Assembly (NCBI RefSeq): GCF_004212215.1
Contig: NZ_QVFV01000007.1
Location: 127,650-191,577, forward strand
Source: Leptolyngbya iicbica LK
Lineage (GTDB): Bacteria > Cyanobacteriota > Cyanobacteriia > Phormidesmidales > Phormidesmidaceae
Direction of reading: 5' to 3'
DNA length: 63,928 nucleotides
The notes under the pieces are model-generated. The model was given only the letters and a program-made list of their open reading frames with translations. It was not told the DNA's origin and made no database searches. The position numbers and the translations under genes were made by a program. This document shows, one piece after another, positions 1-9,183 of this stretch; within the stretch, counting starts at the first letter, position 1, and each line of letters opens with the position of its first letter.

Positions 1-63
1 CGAGGCGACTCGTTCATCGAACAAGTCGCCCAAGCCATGGTGCGGCAAAATCGCGCTGCTTAA
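1..63 (+). CDS. C-terminal end of an unidentified protein (partial)
   Basis: The first 63 bases read open from the window edge and close with TAA at 61-63. They encode a tail ending FIEQVAQAMVRQNRAA, which looks like an amphipathic helix and uses the same codons as its neighbours. Only about 20 residues are present, so no family can be named. The gene converges on the FAD oxidoreductase encoded on the other strand, with a 42 bp gap that holds a short palindrome. It could be a chance open frame; the coding-like composition and the clean convergent arrangement favour a real gene end. Confidence 0.5.
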   Translation, partial: RGDSFIEQVAQAMVRQNRAA

Positions 64-85
64 ATCGACGCTAAACACGTACCAA

Positions 86-102
86 AGGGGTGCGTCCCCT
101 GA
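86..102. repeat. Short palindromic repeat arm, REP-like family
   Basis: AGGGGTGCGTCCCCTGA is an imperfect palindrome lying between two convergent genes. It resembles the arms of the longer inverted repeats at 40905-40971 and 46695-46759, which also run AGGGG...CCCCTGA. It may serve as a weak bidirectional hairpin, but no T-run follows. It is probably a single-arm remnant of the same dispersed repeat family. Confidence 0.45.
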
Positions 103-105
103 GGG

Positions 106-1506
106 TCAAAACTTGTCGCGGACGAGGGCTTTGGTATATTCCACGATCGTTTCCACCAGTTCAAAGTTCATCAGCCCGCCGACGTAAAAGGTGTGGCGCT
201 GGCCCTGCATAGCTTCTAGCTGGTCGTAAAAGCCGTTGGCTAGAGCCTCAGACGTGACGTGGGGGAAGTAGGGCCAGAGGTCGTAGGTGAAATACTGTTC
301 AGGCAGTTCGCCCCCCAGATTTGTCACGGTTGTTGCGATGCCCGCCAGAATGCGTTGCTTGAAGTCTTCTAAGACTGGCTGCTCCTCTTCGGTAGTTTGC
401 AAAGTGGCCCAGTCTTCGCCGGGGATGCGGCTGTAAAAGGCGATCAGGTCATTATCGGGAAACTGTTGGGAAATGAACCAGGGATTTTCCATGGCATCCA
501 GTGGCACGACGTTGGTGACGCTCGTAGGCATCGACAGGTCGGGGATGGCGTAGGTGGTCAGGGCGTAGGGGTTGAGCACGATTTGCTGAAACAAGTCGCG
601 TTCATGGTCTGACAGATCAAGGTGGAGTGAGGTGTCGCCCTCGGCCAGCACATCGAGGGTGAGGGGACAGGCGAGGATGAGCCAGTCGAAGGTTTCGTGG
701 TGGTGCGATCGCCCGTAGCGATCAATCACCTGCTCCCGCTCTGAGAATTTAACTTCAATGCCTGCGCCCCGCTGAATCGAGTGAATATCCACATTCAGCC
801 GCACATCTAAATTCCAGGCGATGCGCTCCCAAAAGCGCTGAAAGCCCTGGACAAAGCGCTTGGGCCAGCCGCATTCCAGCCCCGCCCCATAGGTGACCAG
901 GGTGCCAAAGGTTTCCAGCGTCATGTATTTGAGGGCATAGATGGCGGGAATCTCGTGGAGATAGCCGTAGCCCATCGCCGTAATCGGAATCTCGAACAGG
1001 GTGCCCAGGCAGCTCAGATCCTTTTCTTCGAGCCAGGCGGCAAAGGATTGGGTGAGCTCAGGATGCTGGCTAATGCCCCGGAATCCCGGCACGGACACCA
1101 TCGGTTCCAGTTGCAGTCGCTCCCAGGTGTAGCGCGCCACCGCCGCCGCATAGGTGATGGGGTCGGTGCCCTGCATTACCGCACTCATGATGGACTGATA
1201 CGCGGGTTGCCCCGGCTGGGACTTTAGGGGGTTGTAAACCTGGCCTGGCCCCTCGGTGTAGAGGTCAGCGCCGACTTGGTCGGCAAGCGCCAACACCTCT
1301 TTGTAGGCTGGGGTGAGGTAGTTGGCCCCTAAATCGAAGGATTTGCCCTCATGGGTGACGGAACAGCACAGGCCCCCGACGCGGCCCTGCTTTTCCAGCA
1401 CGACGACGTTGTGGTAACCCTTTTGCTTGAGGTAGTAGCCAGTGGAGAGTCCGGCGGCACCAGCTCCCACAATGCAAATGCGATCGCGCTTAGAAACCAT
1501 GGGCAT
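106..1506 (-). CDS. FAD-dependent oxidoreductase, amine oxidase-like
   Basis: A 466-residue flavoprotein. The N-terminus carries the Rossmann dinucleotide motif VGAGAAGLSTGYYLKQ (about residues 12-29), followed by the acidic end of the second strand (VVLEKQGRVGG), as in the amine oxidase/protoporphyrinogen oxidase/phytoene desaturase fold. A DLGANYL segment near residue 60 matches the substrate-side loop of these enzymes. There is no signal peptide or membrane segment. It lies 56 bp downstream of the carotenoid oxygenase on the same strand, so the two are probably co-transcribed, and an isoprenoid or apocarotenoid substrate is a reasonable inference. The start ATG at 1506 lies two codons before a second ATG (MPMVSKRD), so either could be used. 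The precise reaction is unknown. Confidence 0.85.
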   Translation of the reverse strand: MPMVSKRDRICIVGAGAAGLSTGYYLKQKGYHNVVVLEKQGRVGGLCCSVTHEGKSFDLGANYLTPAYKEVLALADQVGADLYTEGPGQVYNPLKSQPGQPAYQSIMSAVMQGTDPITYAAAVARYTWERLQLEPMVSVPGFRGISQHPELTQSFAAWLEEKDLSCLGTLFEIPITAMGYGYLHEIPAIYALKYMTLETFGTLVTYGAGLECGWPKRFVQGFQRFWERIAWNLDVRLNVDIHSIQRGAGIEVKFSEREQVIDRYGRSHHHETFDWLILACPLTLDVLAEGDTSLHLDLSDHERDLFQQIVLNPYALTTYAIPDLSMPTSVTNVVPLDAMENPWFISQQFPDNDLIAFYSRIPGEDWATLQTTEEEQPVLEDFKQRILAGIATTVTNLGGELPEQYFTYDLWPYFPHVTSEALANGFYDQLEAMQGQRHTFYVGGLMNFELVETIVEYTKALVRDKF

Positions 1507-1533
1507 TCACCTGATGAACAATGAACAGTCGGG

Positions 1534-1583
1534 CGCATTAAGAGGCTGGGGATTCAAACGCATTAAGAGGCTGGGGATTCAAA
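1534..1583. repeat. Perfect 25-bp tandem duplication over a stop codon
   Basis: Two exact head-to-tail copies of a 25-bp unit occupy 1534-1558 and 1559-1583. The inner copy contains the last codons (FESPAS) and TAA stop of the carotenoid oxygenase on the minus strand. The outer copy repeats the same codons and stop in the gap before the FAD oxidoreductase. The protein is unaffected because the first stop is used. Perfect identity suggests a recent slippage or duplication event. Confidence 0.9.
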
Positions 1584-3638
1584 GTGAGGATAAACCTTTT
1601 CGTTGAACAGACGCCGGATCTCCGGTTGAGTGAGTAGGGGATCGTAATCCTGGCGCACGGGGACGTTGTAGGTGGCGGTGCGGGGAGCGATCGCGGGTAG
1701 CCAGTCGGTGTGCATGGTAAAGCCAAACTGAAACTCGGGATGGCTCAGTTTGCACACAGGGCCAGCGGCGATGTCGTCAGCGCGGAAGACCCAAATTTCT
1801 TTGCGATCGCGATCCACCGTCTCTTCCGCCTGGGGATCGGTGCCAAAGGCGGTGCAAATAATGTAACCGTCTTCGCCGCTGTCGTCGCCGTTTTGGCGGG
1901 GCACGAACTGGGGAGAGCTGAGAAAGTAGCCGGGCGGCGCATCGTAGGCGGCGGTGATGTCCAGCGTGGCGGCATCGACCTGGAATAAAGACGAGGGGCG
2001 ATCTGCTTCCTGGTCGAGCAGCTCTGAGAGGGCGATCGCTCGATAGGGATAGTCGGTGTAGAGGTCGTAGACAAACTCCGTCAGCAACTCCGGCCAAAAG
2101 CCGAGGGACTGCCAGTACAGCTTTTTGAGTTGGCGGGGCGGCATCCCCTCGGCGGTGCGCTCCTGATAGGCGTAGAAACCGATGCCCCAGTGGCGCTTGC
2201 TGTCGTAGGTGATTTTGGCCTCGGTGAGCCGTCCCGTGTCGCCGTCGATGCGATAGCGGGCAACGCGGCCAATATCCATTTGCCCGTTGGCAATCATGCC
2301 CCGCAGCCAGGCGGGCGGCCCGTGGGGCGGGTCAAATTTGAATACGTCGAAGTCGTGCAGCCATTCGCCGATGTCGGTGGCGGCGAGGTGGGCCGCATGC
2401 AGGGTGATTTCGCCGTTGGGATTGTCGTAATCCACCAGGTAATGGACGATCTCCATCGGAATGCGGGTGGACTGGGCCGTCACCGTGGGAATCGTGCCGT
2501 CGGCGTTGGGGGTGGCTGTGGCCTCAAGGTCGGCCCGTTTGACAATGTAGGTGGGCGAGTCGGGCTGCTGGGGGCGAGTCAGCGTCTGGCGCAGCAGGCG
2601 CTCCGTTTCAGGACTCTCGGGCACGGGATTGTTGAGAATTTGCTCTGGCCCAATTTTCAACGACGTGTCCATAATCACCACATAGTCTTGGGTGACGCCG
2701 ACCTGATGCATGCTCTGCTCAATGCGGACGGGGGTGCCATCGGGCATCACCAGTTGCCACCGCTGAATGTCGCCCTGCCCATCCCAACTGACGAGGTATG
2801 TAAAGTTAGGCAGCACCTCTCCCAGCAGGTGACCGACCCATTCCCACAGGTGCTGGCTGACCCCTTCGGCCAAACTCACCAGGCTCGCCAACGGCCCTTT
2901 GAGCAAAGGCGCATTGAGAATTTCGGCTAAGTGATGCAGCACTTGCTCCACTTCTTGGGGCAACCCTTCGAGCCCGTAGACAAAGCGGGCACTCTCCAAA
3001 AAGTTGTTGAGCGATCGCCCGTAATTCACCATGAACACCTCGTGGGTGTAGCCGTCGTAGGCGGGGTGCGAGGTGGTCATCAACGGCGCAAAAGGATAGT
3101 TCATCGGCAAAAAGGCTTGCCAGTCTTGTTGCTGACCGACTGGGGTGATGACCTCCAGGCTGTAGGTATCAATTTCGTAGGGGCGACCGGCCTCGTAAGT
3201 CACCAGCAGCCGATCCTGGTCTTCCCCCGCTGCTTTGAAGGGCAAAAAGGCGATGTCCACCTCATCCCGCAGGCCCAACGCAAAGGAAAACCGCAACATG
3301 CCATAGTCGCGAAACTGATAAGGCTGAAAGACCGGATCATCAAAGGTGGCGCGATCGGCGTAGTGGCAAGGGGTGCGCATGAGGCGATTCGCTGCCTTCA
3401 CTTCGCCCGCGCCCAGATCGAGCCGGTAAACCATGCCGTCGCTGTTGAAAATGTGGGTGCCGTTGGGATTGGGCAACCCGTCAGAGGCGACGGTGCCGAC
3501 GGGGGCAATGAAAAAGGAGGAACCGTACCAGTCAGTCGGGACGGTGCCCTCGATGCAGTTCAGGGTCAGCAGGGTGTCGCCAATGTGGTCGATGCGATCG
3601 GCGGTCATCGCCGCTTTTGGGAAACTGAGATCAGGCAT
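1563..3638 (-). CDS. Carotenoid oxygenase, RPE65/CCD family
   Basis: A 691-residue protein of the carotenoid cleavage dioxygenase family, which uses a non-haem Fe(II) held by four histidines in a seven-bladed propeller to split carotenoid double bonds. The expected histidine-containing segments occur in order: THEVFMVNYG (blade with SHPAYDGY), SMHQVGVTQDYVVIMD, the VHYLVDYDN/TLHAAHLAATD region, and FTMHTDWLPA near the C-terminus. The protein is longer than typical cyanobacterial apocarotenoid oxygenases (about 480-500 residues), mainly through a segment at about 215-290. The 5' flank carries a G-rich octamer repeat, and the 3' end lies inside a 25-bp tandem duplication. The FAD oxidoreductase follows 56 bp downstream. 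The substrate and cleavage position cannot be read from the sequence. Confidence 0.88.
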   Translation of the reverse strand: MPDLSFPKAAMTADRIDHIGDTLLTLNCIEGTVPTDWYGSSFFIAPVGTVASDGLPNPNGTHIFNSDGMVYRLDLGAGEVKAANRLMRTPCHYADRATFDDPVFQPYQFRDYGMLRFSFALGLRDEVDIAFLPFKAAGEDQDRLLVTYEAGRPYEIDTYSLEVITPVGQQQDWQAFLPMNYPFAPLMTTSHPAYDGYTHEVFMVNYGRSLNNFLESARFVYGLEGLPQEVEQVLHHLAEILNAPLLKGPLASLVSLAEGVSQHLWEWVGHLLGEVLPNFTYLVSWDGQGDIQRWQLVMPDGTPVRIEQSMHQVGVTQDYVVIMDTSLKIGPEQILNNPVPESPETERLLRQTLTRPQQPDSPTYIVKRADLEATATPNADGTIPTVTAQSTRIPMEIVHYLVDYDNPNGEITLHAAHLAATDIGEWLHDFDVFKFDPPHGPPAWLRGMIANGQMDIGRVARYRIDGDTGRLTEAKITYDSKRHWGIGFYAYQERTAEGMPPRQLKKLYWQSLGFWPELLTEFVYDLYTDYPYRAIALSELLDQEADRPSSLFQVDAATLDITAAYDAPPGYFLSSPQFVPRQNGDDSGEDGYIICTAFGTDPQAEETVDRDRKEIWVFRADDIAAGPVCKLSHPEFQFGFTMHTDWLPAIAPRTATYNVPVRQDYDPLLTQPEIRRLFNEKVYPHFESPAS

Positions 3639-3658
3639 AGGGTCAGCGTGGGAAGAAA

Positions 3659-3714
3659 GAGTGGATGGGTGACGGGGTGGATGGGTGGCAGGGTGGCAGG
3701 GTGGATGGGTGGTA
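3659..3714. repeat. Seven-unit G-rich octamer tandem repeat
   Basis: On the plus strand, units of the form GGGTGRNN repeat every 8 bp (starts at 3667, 3675, 3683, 3691, 3699 and 3707, with a degenerate unit at 3659). Six runs of three or more G separated by 4-5 bases satisfy the usual sequence pattern for an intramolecular G-quadruplex. The array lies 21-76 bp upstream of the carotenoid oxygenase start, with the G-rich strand being the template strand of that gene. It may affect transcription or simply be a slippage-prone tract. Confidence 0.85.
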
Positions 3715-3834
3715 GGTAACCCCTAAACGCACAGCGGCTTGCCCACACATTCAGTACGGACAAGCGCAGATTTCTAGGGACGACGAATTTTCAGGAAAGG
3801 ATTTGACCGATCGCTCCCGCACCAGCCAAGGGGA

Positions 3835-6800
3835 TCAGAGTTGTGACTGACAGCGTTCCACATAAATTCGGGCAACGGAATCCCCAGGATTATAGGTGAG
3901 GCATTCTTGAAAGCGTTGGTAGGCTTCACCAAACTTTTGGTTGTAGTAGAGCAGCAAGCCTTGCTCAAACTGCGATCGCGTTTGGATTTTGCCTGCTTTA
4001 ATTACCGGCTCATCGGCGTCAAACACTTCGTACACCGTCACGGCGATCGACTTGCCTTTGACTTTGGCTTTGTCCACAATGCGCAGGTGGTAGCGATCGT
4101 GGTCAGTCAGGTTAAAAAAGGTGCCTTCACCAATGAGCAGGGGCACGTCATAGACCTTGGTCAGTCCCTCAATGCGCGAGGCCAGGTTGACGGCATCGCT
4201 AATGACCGTACTATCCATGCGGTTTTGGCCGCCGACCGTGCCCAGCATCAAAGAGCCAGTATTGATGCCGATGCCGATGCGCAGGGGTTGATAGCCGTTG
4301 TGGGAACGATGCTCGTTGTAAGCGCGCAACTGCTCTAGCATGGCAATGCCGCCCTGCACCGCTTCGTCGGCAGAGCCACTAAAGAGCGCCATGATCGCAT
4401 CGCCGATGTACTTATCAATAAAGCCGTTGTGCTCGGCAATGACGCGATCCATGCGACTGAGAAAACTGTTAATGAGGGCAAAGTTATCTTCGGGGGAGAG
4501 CTTTTCGGATAGGGCCGTAAAGTCGCGAATGTCGGAAAACAGGATGGACATTTCCTGGCGGACACTGTCGCCCAGCTCCACCTTGGTGATGCTGTCTTTG
4601 CCTAAGAGCTGCAAAAATTGCCCCGGCACAAAGCGCTCATAGGCTTTGTTCAACGTCGCTAGGTCGGTATACAACCGCGCATTTTCAATGGAAATCGCCG
4701 CCTGGGTCGAAATCAGGTTCAGCAGTTCCAACCGTTTGGGGGTGAACGCCCCCGTGGTCAGGTTGTTTTCGAGATAAACGATGCCCGCCAGTTTGCCCTG
4801 ATTCAGCAGCGGCGCACAGAGAATGGACTGGGGCTGATGGGCTTGCACGTAGGCATCTTGCACAAAGTCGCCGATTTGGGTGGCGTCGTTGAGTACGACA
4901 CTGTTTTGCGTGCGGGCAACGTAGTTGACGATGCCGACAGAGAGCACGTCAGCATCGGCGATGTCGGCGATCGCGATCGACTCCGTGACTTCCACATCGG
5001 CTTGCTCATCCTCGGCCTGATCGACACTGCCCTGAGCCTCAATGCGAAAGTCGCCATCGGTTTCCAGCAGCAGCAGCCCCCGCTGCGCCCCGGCATTTTC
5101 AATCAACAGCCGCATCAGTGTTTTCAGCAGTTTGTCGAGCTGAATTTCCTCCGACAGGGCTTGGGAGGCGCGCATGGCGGTCATCCAATCCAGATTGTCG
5201 TTACTTTTGCCCCCGGTGGTATGCACCGACACCGTATTCCCCAGAGTGGAATAGACACTACGACTGGTAGGGTCGGTGTTCAGCGACGTCAACTGCGGAA
5301 ACTCGTCGACGAGGGCGTTGACCTTGGCGGTGGCCCCCCACTGGCCATAGAGATAGTGCGCCTCTTGTAGATAGGGCGTGGCAATTTTGGGGCGCTGCTG
5401 GTCGAGGTAGTACAGCGCGGCGCGTTCGTTGGCGAGGGCGGCTTCGGAGATGAACTGATGGTCTAACGCCAGGTGAATGGCGCGATCGTAGGCGATTTCC
5501 GCCTGTTGATAGCGCCCTTGCACCCGCTGAAGTTCGGCGTCTACCAGGGCGAGTTTGTGGGCGTAATTGGTCGGCGCAGAAGCGGCCCATGTCGCTAATT
5601 TACGGCGATTTTTTTTCGCCGCCCGGATGAGCTGACGGCGATGCTGGGGCGCAGCGGTCGCCACCAAGGCCAGCTGCGTCAGGGCGCTGTAAAACGTAAA
5701 CCAGCCGGTAATATACAGCGCCACCACCGCTTCGAGATATTGCTGACCAGCATCAGCGGCCGCGATCGCCCCCTCATAGTCTCCAAAGCTGTAGTGCAGC
5801 ATAAGCTGATAAGAGTAGGCGTAAAAAATGGCGGTGCGGTAGTTGGCGTCTAGATGTTGCGGCAGCTTCTCCTGCACGTCATAAAATTCGCCCACTAATG
5901 CGGTCGGCTGCTCACTCGTCCCCTGCAAATTGGCGATCGTCTGTCGCGACTGCTGAATCAATTCATAGATGGGCAGCTTTTTAAACTTGAGAATCGCCTC
6001 AGCAAAAGTTTGCGCTCGCTCGGCCAACTCAGGCAGGGGTTCCCCTGCAAATAAGCCGTGCATGGTCGAGAGCTGAGCACAAAAGCCCGCATATTCCGTA
6101 TCGCCGGTTTCGTACCCGGCTTGGAAGCCCCGCTGTAGTTCTGGCAGGGTCTCCGGCAGGGGATCCCGCCAGTGCCGCACAAAAGAATTCACCACGAAGA
6201 GGGTGCGGGGGGGCAACGCCTGAGCCTGAAAGCGGTTGAGCAGGGCCATGGCGAGTTCCCCAAAGCCGTAGCCGCCCTTGAGATCGCCCACCACTCCACA
6301 CAAAATCAGGCCATACATGGCGTAGGAAAACGCCGACAGCGGCAAATTGCCATACCGAGCCGATAGCTCTACTTGTTTGAACACCGTCAGGGGAAACAGG
6401 TTCGGCACCGCCAAATAGGTGGCTGAGGCAATGCTGGCCAAAATCCGGGTGGCCGCGATCGCGTAGGGATCGCTCATATCCGGCTGTTGTGCCAGGTTCG
6501 GGGTCGGTTTGCCCCATAGAGCCAGCTTCGTCCGCGCTAGTCCCAGCAAAATCTGCATTTGATTCGGCGCGGCGGGCAGTTTCACCCCCAGTTGTTGCAA
6601 CACCCGCAGTCCTAGCTGAGCGGCGGCGGCGAGTTCGTGGCGGGCCATCAACGCCTGAATCTGCACGGTATACACCGCGACGCAATCCAACACGTCGTGG
6701 GCCTGGCTGACGACGGTCGTCACCAGCCGATCCATCGCTTCAAAGTCGCCACTTAGAAAGGCAGCTTCGGTGGCGGCTTGGTGCAGTTGCAGGGTCAGGT

Positions 6801-9183
6801 CGTATTGCAGTTGCCAACTTTGCGCCGACAGGCAGCGCAGTCCGGCGCTCAGATAGGCATAGGCGGGCACATAGGCGGCGGCCGCGATCGCCTTTTGCCC
6901 TGCTGCCAAGTTCAGTTCCGCCAGGGCTTGCCGCTCATCATCCGCAGTGAGCAACTCGACCCCAAAGTTGAGCTGATTCACCAGGTCAAACAGGCGTTCT
7001 TGCTGCTGCTCGGCGGTGAGTTGTTGCTGCCAGGTGCGCCCAATTTGCAAGTGCAGGGCATTAATTTGGGCGGGATCAATCAGCGAGTAGGCGGCCTGCT
7101 GCACGCGATCGTGCAAAAAGCGGTAGCTGACCCCAGCGGTCATGGTGAATGGGTCATCGTCATGGGCCGCGATCGCCTGCCACAGTTTGTAGTTGTCGTC
7201 TTCAGGGATGATCAACCCCTGCTGAGCCGCTTCCCACAGGGCCGCCGCCGTTTGCTGGGGGGCGGCTTGCCGCACTGCGGCGACTAAATGCAGCGTAAAC
7301 ACATTACCGATGCCCGCGCCCACTTGCAGGGCTTGTTGCGTCGCCTCTGGCAGCTTTTGCAATTTGTCGGCCATCAGCTCGACCACGTTATCGGTGATTT
7401 GCGCCGCTTCAATCTGGTCGAGGCTCCACTGCCAGCCTTTGGAGGGCTCGAAATAGACCAGCCCATCGCTGTAAAGCGACTTCAAAAACTCCCCCATAAA
7501 GAACGGGTTGCCGTTGGTTTTGGCTTGCAACAGGGTCGCGAGGGCCTGACAGTCCTCGGCACTGACGCCCACAAACGTGTCTTGCAAGAGTGCCTGAATC
7601 TGCCCAAACTGCAGGGCTGTCAGGTGAAAATCGTGAATCGTGACCTGGGCTTGCTGCAAGTCCGCCAGGGTGGCCCGCAGGGGATGGGTCGCATCCACCT
7701 CGTTGTCGCGATAGGCCCCTACCAGGAGCAGGGACTGTTGGGCATCGGCCCGCATCAGCACCTGAATGAGCTGGAGTGAGGCACTGTCGGCCCATTGCAA
7801 GTCGTCTAAAAACAGCACTAGGGGATGCTGGGGCTGACTGAAGACGCGAATAAATTGCTCGAACACCAGGTTCAGCCGATTTTGGGCGGCGTCAGCACTG
7901 AGGGTGGGAGCCTCGGGTTGCGGCCCCAAAATCAGCTCCAACTCGGGGATCACTTCAATCAGCACAGCGGCATTGGGGGCGAGGGCAGCGTTGAGGCGAT
8001 CGCGCCACCGATCAATCTCGTCCCGACTGGCGGTGAGCAACTGCCGCACCAGCGTGGTGAACGCTTGAATCAACGCGCTATAGGGCAGGTTGCGTTGAAA
8101 CTGGTCGTATTTGCCGCTGATGTAATAGCCCCGCTTCGCCGTGATCGGCTTATGGATTTCTTGTACCAGGGCCGATTTGCCGATGCCCGAATAGCCCGAC
8201 ACGAGCACCAGTTCCGCCGGAGTATCGGCTTGGCTCACGCGGTCAAAGGCGGCGAGTAAGGCGGCGACCTCGGCCTCGCGACCGTACAGCTTTTGGGGAA
8301 TTTGGAAGCGATCGCTGCGATCGGCCTGGCCCAGTTCAAACGGTTCAATGTGTCCGGCTGCTTGCCAGGCTTGTAAACAGCGCTGCAAATCATGGGCCAA
8401 CCCGTGGGCACTTTGATACCGCGCTTCGGCGTTTTTGGCGAGCAGTCGCATGACGATTTGCGACACCATGTCGGGAATTGTGGGCTCGATCTGGGCGGGA
8501 GCGATCGGCTGGCGGGCGATGTGGCTATGCACCAATTCCGCCAAGTCTTCGCTCACAAAGGGGGGCTGCCCCGTTAGCAACTCATACAGCGTCGCCCCGA
8601 GGGAATAAAAGTCGCTGCGGTAGTCCAACGAGCGGTTCATGCGTCCCGTCTGCTCCGGCGAGAGATAGGCCGGGGTGCCCTCCAGGCTGTCCAGATTGCC
8701 GGGGCGCGTGTTTTCCTGCGAGAGCTGGGTGGCGATGCCAAAGTCGATAATTTTGACTTTGCCCGTGGCCTGATTCAGCAGAATATTGGCGGGATTAATG
8801 TCTTTGTGAATGATGCCATGCTGATGAATCACCGCTAGCGCCTGGGCCACCTGCAACGCAATTTCCAGCACTGCGGGCACGGTCAGGGGCACGCTCTCCA
8901 TCAGGACTTTGAGAGACTGCCCGCCATAGTCTTCCAGCACCAGCATCAACGTATTGTTGTAGGGCTCTAGGCCATAGGCTTGAATGATGCCGGGCGTTGT
9001 CAAGCATTTCGTCAGGTCATATTCCAGCCGAAAGCGCGCCACTTCTTCAGGCGTCGGATAGGACTTACGCAAAATTTTGAGCACGACCGGCTGCTGGTCA
9101 GAGGCCCGGTCGGCGCGATAGACCTGAGAGTTGAAACCGCTGTGAATCAAGTCTAAATCTTGATAACCTTCGACGCTGAGCAT
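3835..9183 (-). CDS. Giant Ser/Thr kinase-ATPase-GAF-adenylyl cyclase
   Basis: A 1782-residue signalling protein. Order of domains: Ser/Thr kinase (about 8-270) with ATP lysine in VVLKIL, catalytic HKDINPAN (D128) and DFG; AAA-type ATPase (from about 300) with Walker A GYSGIGKS and Walker B-like LVLFLDDLQWAD; a long helical repeat region; GAF (about 1345-1500); and a class III nucleotide cyclase (about 1540-1720). The cyclase keeps both metal aspartates (FSDIRDFT; YIGDAIMALF). Lysine before YIGD and threonine in STVISDAVN are the class IIIb adenylyl cyclase pattern, as in cyanobacterial CyaC. The last 60 residues look TPR-like. Known relatives with this kinase-ATPase core are common in cyanobacteria; the C-terminal cyclase makes cAMP output likely. 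It stands alone, about 200 bp from the carotenoid oxygenase start and with a 466 bp upstream gap. The signal is unknown. Confidence 0.93.
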   Translation of the reverse strand: MLSVEGYQDLDLIHSGFNSQVYRADRASDQQPVVLKILRKSYPTPEEVARFRLEYDLTKCLTTPGIIQAYGLEPYNNTLMLVLEDYGGQSLKVLMESVPLTVPAVLEIALQVAQALAVIHQHGIIHKDINPANILLNQATGKVKIIDFGIATQLSQENTRPGNLDSLEGTPAYLSPEQTGRMNRSLDYRSDFYSLGATLYELLTGQPPFVSEDLAELVHSHIARQPIAPAQIEPTIPDMVSQIVMRLLAKNAEARYQSAHGLAHDLQRCLQAWQAAGHIEPFELGQADRSDRFQIPQKLYGREAEVAALLAAFDRVSQADTPAELVLVSGYSGIGKSALVQEIHKPITAKRGYYISGKYDQFQRNLPYSALIQAFTTLVRQLLTASRDEIDRWRDRLNAALAPNAAVLIEVIPELELILGPQPEAPTLSADAAQNRLNLVFEQFIRVFSQPQHPLVLFLDDLQWADSASLQLIQVLMRADAQQSLLLVGAYRDNEVDATHPLRATLADLQQAQVTIHDFHLTALQFGQIQALLQDTFVGVSAEDCQALATLLQAKTNGNPFFMGEFLKSLYSDGLVYFEPSKGWQWSLDQIEAAQITDNVVELMADKLQKLPEATQQALQVGAGIGNVFTLHLVAAVRQAAPQQTAAALWEAAQQGLIIPEDDNYKLWQAIAAHDDDPFTMTAGVSYRFLHDRVQQAAYSLIDPAQINALHLQIGRTWQQQLTAEQQQERLFDLVNQLNFGVELLTADDERQALAELNLAAGQKAIAAAAYVPAYAYLSAGLRCLSAQSWQLQYDLTLQLHQAATEAAFLSGDFEAMDRLVTTVVSQAHDVLDCVAVYTVQIQALMARHELAAAAQLGLRVLQQLGVKLPAAPNQMQILLGLARTKLALWGKPTPNLAQQPDMSDPYAIAATRILASIASATYLAVPNLFPLTVFKQVELSARYGNLPLSAFSYAMYGLILCGVVGDLKGGYGFGELAMALLNRFQAQALPPRTLFVVNSFVRHWRDPLPETLPELQRGFQAGYETGDTEYAGFCAQLSTMHGLFAGEPLPELAERAQTFAEAILKFKKLPIYELIQQSRQTIANLQGTSEQPTALVGEFYDVQEKLPQHLDANYRTAIFYAYSYQLMLHYSFGDYEGAIAAADAGQQYLEAVVALYITGWFTFYSALTQLALVATAAPQHRRQLIRAAKKNRRKLATWAASAPTNYAHKLALVDAELQRVQGRYQQAEIAYDRAIHLALDHQFISEAALANERAALYYLDQQRPKIATPYLQEAHYLYGQWGATAKVNALVDEFPQLTSLNTDPTSRSVYSTLGNTVSVHTTGGKSNDNLDWMTAMRASQALSEEIQLDKLLKTLMRLLIENAGAQRGLLLLETDGDFRIEAQGSVDQAEDEQADVEVTESIAIADIADADVLSVGIVNYVARTQNSVVLNDATQIGDFVQDAYVQAHQPQSILCAPLLNQGKLAGIVYLENNLTTGAFTPKRLELLNLISTQAAISIENARLYTDLATLNKAYERFVPGQFLQLLGKDSITKVELGDSVRQEMSILFSDIRDFTALSEKLSPEDNFALINSFLSRMDRVIAEHNGFIDKYIGDAIMALFSGSADEAVQGGIAMLEQLRAYNEHRSHNGYQPLRIGIGINTGSLMLGTVGGQNRMDSTVISDAVNLASRIEGLTKVYDVPLLIGEGTFFNLTDHDRYHLRIVDKAKVKGKSIAVTVYEVFDADEPVIKAGKIQTRSQFEQGLLLYYNQKFGEAYQRFQECLTYNPGDSVARIYVERCQSQL

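Noticed and set aside
2130-3719. Two long plus-strand frames opposite the carotenoid oxygenase
   Set aside because: They mirror the codon pattern of the real minus-strand gene and show no family motif.
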